DNA from: Dreissena polymorpha
Lineage: Eukaryota; Mollusca; Bivalvia; Myida; Dreissenidae
NCBI RefSeq assembly: GCF_020536995.1
Contig: NC_068363.1
Coordinates: 5,748,598 to 5,812,597 of the forward strand
DNA: 64,000 nucleotides
Direction of reading: 5' to 3'
In this document: positions 56,601 through 64,000 of the stretch, piece by piece
Layout of the letters: every line of letters starts with the position of its first letter
Position numbering within the stretch: the first letter of the stretch is position 1
Translations under genes and position numbers: made by a program
The notes under the pieces: model-generated
Database searches by the model: none
Told to the model about the DNA's origin: nothing
What the model saw: the letters and a program-made list of their open reading frames with translations, nothing else

Positions 56601-58544
56601 TAAATAGATCTAATAACCTTAACAATAATTTTAATTCGGTCATAAAAGCGCTTAAAATCTATCAAATGTAACCATGCGTAGTGATATACATGTATTTGTT
56701 CTGGTACGCAAAATAGTCTTTAAAAAATTCACACACAGACTGTAAAACAAGTAAAAATATCACCATATGCCTACATTCAATTTTACGCAGTTTGCGAATT
56801 TTAACACATTACGACCGCGAAAAGAAGATTTTACTTTACTATAATTTATTTTATTTTCGAAAGAAAATGATCAAAATCCAATATGGCGGCGATTGCTCCT
56901 GACAAAATGCTGTCGATGTCAACATACATGTACACCATCGACGACCTAGTTCTGGCTACCATAACTTTAAATGTCGCTTTTTATGATTTTTGACTGGCGC
57001 GACTTTGTACAGGTCTGTCAATACTAAATAAACTGTACGCTGAAGTTTCTTTAGCTATCGAAGACCTTGACAATTTTGACGAGTAAACAGACAATTGCAG
57101 CGACTGACACTTTATTTGATAATATACAGGGCAATACGTTTTCCGACTTCGGACGACGAATTTAAGGACGCGCAGAACGTCACCGTGTTTTTATATAATG
57201 TTATGGGTATGCCGTGTGTGATCCGATGCATCAATGGCGCCCATGTTAAAATCATTTCCACGAGAACAGGGAACGACAAAAGTACAAACAAAAATCAAAA
57301 CACGTAAGAACTAGTATCTTACCTTTAAAGTTTAATTATCCTTTAAAATCCATCTAATAATCCATTTAACTCAATAATTGACGATTTTGCATCTAGGGTC
57401 TTTAATAATTATTTTAGCATAGTTAAATAAAGACCCTTATGCCATTCTATCACTTTATTCAAATGAGTTTATGAACGCGATAAACTTTCTTCTTCGTCAC
57501 ACGCTACGTCATGTACTCTACATTACTGCTGTTCAAATGAACCGGAGCAGTTTATCTAATAATAGCCGTTGGTAAACTCGGTTGCATTTGCAGATTTCTG
57601 TATATAAACATAATTATGTTTAAACTTGCACAATGTTTTATTTATCTATGGTAAATGCCCTTATTGTACGAGAAAATAGTTTAATATATAAATACACAAA
57701 GAATGGAAAACATTCCAGTACACAACAGATAAATGAGTAGAAAATACCCGTGTACAAAATGGGACGTTCCCAATTCCAGTGTGGTGCTATTTTTACCATC
57801 TTATACTTTACACAGCTCTATGCCTAACGTGAATTAAATAGGAAAGCAAACATAGCAGATTATTCATGAACTGTGCGATATGTGTATGGCTTGTACATTC
57901 TTTATATGTAAGTTAAATGTCAAAAGTATATGCTTTGGTTATAAACAATGCACATTACACGAAATAAGGAAAATGTGATCAATTGACAATTCAGATATGT
58001 CGACATACAGCACATGTAGAAAACATGTGAAATAAGTCGCGATTATAATAAATCGTCAAAAAAATGGGGAAAATGACGCAATAAGTATGTCATTTTATGA
58101 CGCCATCAATCAGCTGATTCATTATACGGATGGCGAAAAATTATGTCATATGACTAGATTTAAAGGTTGAAGGTCGTATAATTTTGAAGCTTAAGTTTTG
58201 TCGACTTTGTTTCTTATGAAAAATCATTCAGTGGTAAAGTAAATATAAATAAAAAAATAATAAAACAAAAATCGTGTAATTTTATATTTTATTTCTAAAT
58301 TTCTTTTGGTGAATATGTCATATATATATAATATATTTTTCTGCAAAATATGCACATTTTCTTCTAATGGGTGACCTTAAAATTCGATCAATGACCCAAA
58401 CAATATCGACCTAATTTTAGCGTATATCGCATGACGTCATTTAAAAAGTAGTCCGTGCACGTGACAGGTATATTCCAGTGTTGAATACAAGCAAGTATAT
58501 TCCACAACGTGTTATACCGTCAATGTCGCGGTGAAAATGGGATA
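56601..58544. mobile_element. PIF/Harbinger-derived element, tandem copy 1
   Basis: This is the first of two direct copies with a period of about 1,944 bases. It holds an exon-like stretch (acceptor ATATACAG before 57130, donor GTAAGA after 57303) reading IRFPTSDDEFKDAQ and GMPCVIRCINGAHVKI. That matches the FP...GxIDGTH region of Harbinger transposases; the usual Asp is Asn here. The rest of the transposase is missing. Upstream, both copies keep a short frame, MAAIAPDKMLSMSTYMYTI. Confidence 0.7.
57130..57303 (+). pseudogene. Harbinger-type transposase fragment (HARBI1-like)
   Basis: The frame is open over about 58 codons between a plausible acceptor and donor. It holds FPTSDDEF, then FLYNVMGMPCVIRCINGAHV. 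In Harbinger transposases this reads as FP...E then GxIDGTHV, where the Asp is the first catalytic residue; here it is Asn. With only this fragment and that change, it is not expected to be active. Confidence 0.6.
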
Positions 58545-60482
58545 AAAATAGATCTAATAACCTTAACAATAATTTTAATTCAGTCATAAAAGCGCTTAAA
58601 ATCTAACAAATGTAACCATGCGTAGTGATATACATGTATTTGTTCTGGTACGCAAAATAGTCTTTAAAAAATTCACACACAAACTGTAAAACAAGTAAAA
58701 ATATCACCATGTGCCTACATTCAATTTTACGCAGTATGCGAATTTTAACACATTACGACCGCGAAAAGAAGATTTTACTTTACTATAATTCATTTTATTT
58801 TCGAAAGAAAATGATCAAAATCCAATATGGCGGCGATTGCTCCTGACAAAATGCTGTCGATGTCAACATACATGTACACCATCGACGACCTAGTTCTGGC
58901 TACCATAACTTTAAATGTCGCTTTTTATGATTTTTGACTGGCGCGACTTTGTACAGGTCTGTCAATGCTAAATAAACTGTACGCTGAAGTTTCTTTAGCT
59001 ATCGAAGACCTTGACAATTTTGACGAGTAAACAGACAATCGCAGCGACTGACACTTTATTTGACAAAATATACAGGGCAATACGTTTTCCGACTTCGAAC
59101 GACGAATTTAAGGACACGCAGAACGTGTTTTTATAGAATGTTGTGGGTATGCCGTGTGTGATCCGATGCATCAATGGCGCCCATGTTAAAATCATTTCCC
59201 CGAGAACAGGGAACGACAAAAGTACAAACAAATATCAAAACACGTAAGAACTAGTATCTTACCTTTAAATATCCTTTAAAATCCATCTAATAATCCATTT
59301 AACTCAATAATTGACGATTTTGCATCTAGGGTCTTTAATAATTATTTTAGCATAGTTAAATAAAGACCCTTATGCCATTCTATCACTTTAGAAAATGAGT
59401 TTATGAACGCGATAAACTTTCTTCTTCGTCACACGCTACGTCATGTACTCTACATTACTGCTGTTCCAATGAACCGGAGCAGTTTATCTAATAATAGCCG
59501 TTGGTAAACTCGGTTGCATTTGCAGATTTCTGCATACAAACATAATTATGTTTAAACTTGCACGATGTTTTATTTATCTATGGTAAGTGCCCTTATTGTA
59601 CGAGAAAATAATGTAATATATAAATACACAAAGAATGGAAAACATTCCAGTACACAACAGATAAATGAGTAGAAAATACCCGTGTACAAAATGGGACGTT
59701 CCCAATTCCAGTGTAGTGCTATTTTTACCATCTTATACTTTACACAGCTCTATGCCTAACGTGAAATAGGAAAGCAAACATAGCAGATTATTCATGAACT
59801 GTGCGATATGTGTATGGCTTGTTGTACATTCTTAATATTTAAGTTAAATGTCAAAAGTATATGCTTTGGTTATAAACAATGCACATTACACGAAATAAGG
59901 AAAATGTGATCAATTGACAATTCAGATATGTCGACATACAGTACATGTAGAAAACATGTGAAATAAGTCGCGTTTATAATAAATCGTCAAAAAAATGGGG
60001 AAAATGACGCAATAAGTATGTCATTTTATGACGCCATCAATCAGCTGATTCATTATACGGATGGCGAAAAATTATGTCATATGACTAGATTAAAAGGTTG
60101 AAAGTCGTATAATTTTGAAGCTTAAGTTTTGTCGACTTTGTTTCTTATGAAAAATCATTCAGTGGTAAAGTAAATCTAAATAAAAAAATACAAAACAAAA
60201 ATCGTGTTATTTTATATTTTATTTCAACATTTCTTTTGGTGAATATGTCATATATATATATATATATTTCTGCAAAATATGCACATTTTCTTTTAATGGG
60301 TGACCTTATAATTCGATCAATAAACCAAATAAAACAATATCGACCTAATTTTAGCGTATATCGCATGACGTCATTTAAAAAGTAGTCCGTGCACGCGACA
60401 GGTATATTCCACAGTGTTGAATACAAGCAAGTATATTCCACAACGTGTTATACCATCAATGTCGCGATGAAAATGGGATAAA
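58545..60482. mobile_element. PIF/Harbinger-derived element, tandem copy 2
   Basis: It is a direct duplicate of 56601-58544 with scattered differences, roughly a few per cent by eye, and a few small gaps. The transposase fragment here has a six-base deletion and a stop near 59136. The copy ends GAAAATGGGATAAA, as copy 1 does. ATTTATCCCATTT at 56564-56576 is the inverse of that end, so the pair is bracketed by short inverted repeats. Confidence 0.7.
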
Positions 60483-62170
60483 TTTAAGTAACGTCCGAAG
60501 ATGACCGTAAGGAATAATTGCAGCCCATTAAGAACGTTCTGAGTGTGGTTGGAATTTCCCCGTTTTCAACTGTATTTCAGTCATATGATGGCGGTCTGAT
60601 AACCTGCTCTCACTTTTCTTTGGTAAGCTTGTTTACAACAAAGTTCTAAGTGCAAACTTGATCAGCAACTGAGACTGCCATTTTCTTTTGAAATGCTTTA
60701 GAGAAACGGTCGGTCAATGTTCCGATAAGTTAGACGAGCCTGGCTTCCGACATTAGCAACACGGGCCAGAATGGAAAGAAGGGCTAATCTTGGAGTATAT
60801 CTCAACTCTATTTGTGTAATACCTCACATAAAAAATAATATTGATGTGCATGATTCTATAAATGTGTTATATACTTAAGATGTTAAACATTTAAGAGTTT
60901 ACTTTGTCATGTGAATTGCATAGTTTGTTATAATAAATCTCCATATGATTATTAAATACGGGTTAATTAAGATATAAATGACAGACATTGATAAATGCAT
61001 CAGTTTTATTGCCTGACGTATCTATTGTTTTAACAAACACCTCAGGCAACACTCAACACCAAATACCCACTGCAAACATACAGGCATGTCTAGACAACTT
61101 GAGACAAAATTGATCAGCCTGTAAACAATGTACCTCAAAGTATTAACTTGTGTTAGTGTGGAAACGATAAAAATACATTTAATTGCTACATAATGAAGTC
61201 TTTTGTAAAAACAACAAATGTATTGAAACATTAGAAATAAAATAAAGATGCGGTTGTTGAAATTTATCTTGAATTAAATTCAGTAAACAGTTATTAAGTT
61301 TCAGATGATTCTCAATGTTTTTGAGAGTCTTTTCGGGGCAAAAAATATATATGAAAATGGCACGAAATTTTAATATATGTTAACTGTACAAAATAGATAG
61401 TAATATACATTCTTATCATTATAAATAAAGACCATGTTAAATGCATGAGGCTTCCATATATATACAACAAGAAAAAATCAGATCCATTTATAATATCTGG
61501 TAAATAAAAATCAACCATTTATAGCCATTAAAAATATTACTAGCAATTACCGCTACAACACTGTATTACTATTATACATACATACAAATATACCTTTAAA
61601 TGCACACAACTATAACAGCGTACTGAATAAAATTGATTTTTTACATACATGTATTCATTTTAATGCACTATTCTTTAAATTTGACCTGAATACATTGAAC
61701 GTAGTTTATTTTTCTCATATCAACACAATATTAATAACTTCCACATACATCAAAACCATAGAATTATACCATAGAATTATACCATAGAATTATACATCAA
61801 GTACATATTGGCACAGCAAGTCTCTTCATAGACAGTAGGAAGACTTAAAATCATAATAATTTTATAACTGTTTTTTTATATACATGTACATATTGTTCTT
61901 TTCACAACATACAAACAGCAAATGTTACCATATAATTTAAAATTGCTATAGCAATCTAAATATATAAATTACACAATCTGCAATACTGATATGTGTTTGA
62001 TCATGATGTAGATATACTTAAAACTTCAACATATGATAAAATATAATAAATTATAATTATGAGTATTATAAAAAATAATAGATTATTATATGAACAAACA
62101 TCTCCATATGCCACCTTTATGTGCCTATCCTTCCAGTCATTATGAGATGTTTCTAGGTCTACTTAAAAAT
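60483..62170. other. AT-rich intergenic DNA
   Basis: No gene was recognised. There is a small tandem repeat of CATAGAATTATAC (61756-61796) and long AT-rich runs. Confidence 0.45.
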
Positions 62171-62449
62171 GTGTCTTGTTCTGAGAAAATTTGGCTTAAT
62201 GCATATGCGTAAAGTTTTGTCCCAGATTAGCCTGTGCAGGCCGCACAGGCTGTCCGCACAGGCTAATCAGGGACGACACTTTCCGCTTGTATGGTATTTT
62301 TTGTTTAAAAGAAGTCCCTTCTTACCAAAAATCTTGTTTAGGCTGAAAGTGTTGTCCCTGATTAGCCTGTACGGACTGCACAGGCTAATCTGGGACGACA
62401 CTTTATGCACATGCATTATGCCCAGTTTTTTCAGAACGCGACTCAAATA
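62171..62449. mobile_element. Foldback MITE (GATTAGCCTGTGCAG family), near intact
   Basis: It starts GTGTCTTGTTCTGAGAAAA, ends TTTTTTCAGAACGCGACTCAA and has two inner palindromes with CAGATTAGCCTGTGCAGGCC and AGGCTAATCTGGGACGACA. The left hairpin contains a small internal duplication of CCGCACAGGCT. Confidence 0.75.
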
Positions 62450-62522
62450 TTAACCCCTGTTGAGGAACATACCAGGTCTGAGTTTGGTAAGCTTAGTAAA
62501 AATAAAACTACAGACAATAACT

Positions 62523-62777
62523 TAACCCTTTACTATTTTGATATGCATTTTTATGTATGTGTAGTCCCTTAGAACCTTAAATTTAATTACAGACCTTTCG
62601 TACTTGATTCAAGTTTTAAAGGCTTCATTTCCAACCCTTAGATACTATTATACCGGTACTGATGAGCAGCAAACAGCATAAAACCTGAACAGACTGCGAG
62701 TTACTCGCAGGCTGTTCTGGTTTTATGCTGTTTGCACATAACCATTTTCACTTTGCTTCTGAGTGGGAAAGGGTTAA
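62523..62777 (-). mobile_element. TTAA-ended MITE (AACAGCATAAAACC family)
   Basis: It runs from TTAACCCTTTACTATTTTGA to GAGTGGGAAAGGGTTAA with AACAGCATAAAACCTGAACA inside, in the opposite direction to the other copies. Both TTAA ends are intact. Confidence 0.75.
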
Positions 62778-62910
62778 TTCCAGATGGTTGATTTTTCAAT
62801 CATTCAACTGAAAATGTATACAATGACAGAACAATCTGAATGGTTGCTACTGTATATAATTATAGTATACAGTATTCCTACAGTATAAGTCTTGCAATTA
62901 CATGTACATC

Positions 62911-63026
62911 TATTTTCCATCCTGATGCAATTATATCTTTTTTCCATCCTGATGCAATTATATCTATTTTCCATCCTGATGCAATTATATCTATTTTCCA
63001 TCCTGATGCAATTATATCTATTTTCT
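62911..63026. repeat. 27-bp tandem repeat, about four units
   Basis: The unit ATTTTCCATCCTGATGCAAT plus TATATCT is repeated almost without change. Because 27 is a multiple of three, short frames are open on both strands; they are not genes. Confidence 0.85.
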
Positions 63027-64000
63027 TTTTCCTCGCGAAAATGTTGCATCTGTGACAGTATATCAATTATACAGAACATTTCCTGGGATATGACATAACA
63101 AGGCAAGTACAGGCACAACTGTGGCAAAGTACCACAAAAATATTATGGCTGCTACAACAGTGATATATAATGAACTTCAAACACCAGTAAGCAGAGCTTA
63201 TGTAAAAGGCAACACATCTATTCATTGTATGAATAGAACACATAACATAAATAATATTGAATATTATATGGCTGTATGCAATACCATGTTACATTAACAT
63301 GTACATGTTTACCATACATATTGTCATCGTTTTGCTCTGAGCTGATAAAAAATTGAGGGCAAATTCTAGACTTTGATCAAAAATACAAAATTTCTCACTT
63401 TGTGAAATATCAAAAAATTGTCAAAATAACAGTCTTAAAATATAGTTTACTAAACATTTAAATCATTATTTTATTTTAGCTTATAGTTGTTTGAGCAAAG
63501 TAAAGCTTCATATATAGAATACAACAATACTTTGGCATTCCTTTGTTATTCTAACTTTTTAATAACATAATTTAAAGTGCATGTCAAGTATTGACATGAA
63601 TATCTTTTGGCTATAACCAACACATGTTTTTAACATATTTTTTATAAAAAATCAAATACATGAGATTCAAATATACCTAGTACCAAAAATGCCATAAATG
63701 CAAATCAAATATAATGTATATAATAAATATATTTATAAAAAATATTATGTAATGCCACATTGATAAGAAAAATCTCATTTGTTAGCTACGAAACTTAAGT
63801 AAAATGCAAGTGCATATTGTAAAATACTAATATTATGATTCATATGTGTGTCTAAAATATTTTAAAGGTTAAAAAATAAATAAAGCCACAAATATACCGA
63901 CTTGTTGATGATATTTGTTGACTTACTCTAGACCTCATAGATACTCATATACCCTGGCACAGAAAGTAATGACACAAACAAGACCTGTCTCCATCGGAAG
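63027..64000. other. AT-rich DNA to the window end
   Basis: No gene is supported. A GTAAGT donor-like site on the minus strand at about 63925 follows a stretch less AT-rich than its surroundings, but every frame meets a stop nearby. Confidence 0.35.

Noticed and set aside
62804-63127. 107-codon minus-strand frame with NRYNCIRME repeats
   Set aside because: It is produced by the 27-bp tandem repeat.
63911-64000. Possible minus-strand exon before a GTAAGT site
   Set aside because: All three frames hit a stop at or shortly before the donor and the window ends here, so coding cannot be shown.
1-64000. Operon or prokaryotic gene organisation
   Set aside because: Genes are split into phase-consistent GT-AG exons with long introns, and repeats are of animal type.

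Overview
The window reads as nuclear DNA of a bivalve mollusc, probably a heterodont of the Dreissena/Mya kind. The genes are animal genes with many small exons, GT-AG introns and AT-rich non-coding DNA. The interspersed repeats are of the sort that crowd bivalve introns (hairpin-ended elements ending in CTCTTGTT, foldback MITEs with a GATTAGCCTGTGCAG core, TTAACCC-ended MITEs). The species call is recognition from memory, not a search.

Three complete host genes can be assembled exon by exon with consistent phases. (1) A PLEKHG4 (puratrophin-1 / Drosophila quattro) type RhoGEF lies on the + strand: 13 exons, 3624-28099, 1,034 codons, with spectrin-like helices, a Ser-rich linker, DH, PH and a tail, plus a 3' UTR to about 29931. 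(2) A cyclin-D1-binding protein 1 (CCNDBP1/GCIP) homologue lies on the - strand: 9 exons, 52023 down to 31993, 333 aa, convergent with gene 1. (3) A WSCD-family sulfotransferase without a WSC domain lies on the - strand: 3 exons, 56000 down to 52756, 346 aa, just upstream of gene 2. Fragmentary evidence supports a fourth, unidentified - strand gene at 982-2251.

Most of the rest is transposable elements. Four families of hairpin-ended non-autonomous elements (called A, B, C and D here) share one architecture that fits Helentron-type non-autonomous elements (HINE): a 5' hairpin followed by TATTGT, internal tandem repeats, short subterminal inverted repeats, and a 3' hairpin followed by CTCTTGTT. 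There are four hAT-like elements (three with 8-bp target duplications), two of them inside one broken CR1/Jockey-type LINE and one inside a family B element. There are two families of TTAA-ended MITEs, a foldback MITE family, a TA-flanked mariner-like MITE, and a 1.5-kb element carrying only the first exon of a THAP DNA-binding protein. A 1.9-kb tandem duplication carries a PIF/Harbinger transposase fragment.

The most unusual signals are these. A 56-bp minisatellite is built from a 3' splice site plus the start of its exon, leaving many decoy acceptors in front of RhoGEF exon 3. A foldback MITE contributes the last codon and stop codon of the RhoGEF. Several MITE insertions lie within 15-45 bases of splice sites. 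No virus-like element, CRISPR array or rRNA was recognised; two degenerate tRNA-derived segments were seen inside mobile elements.
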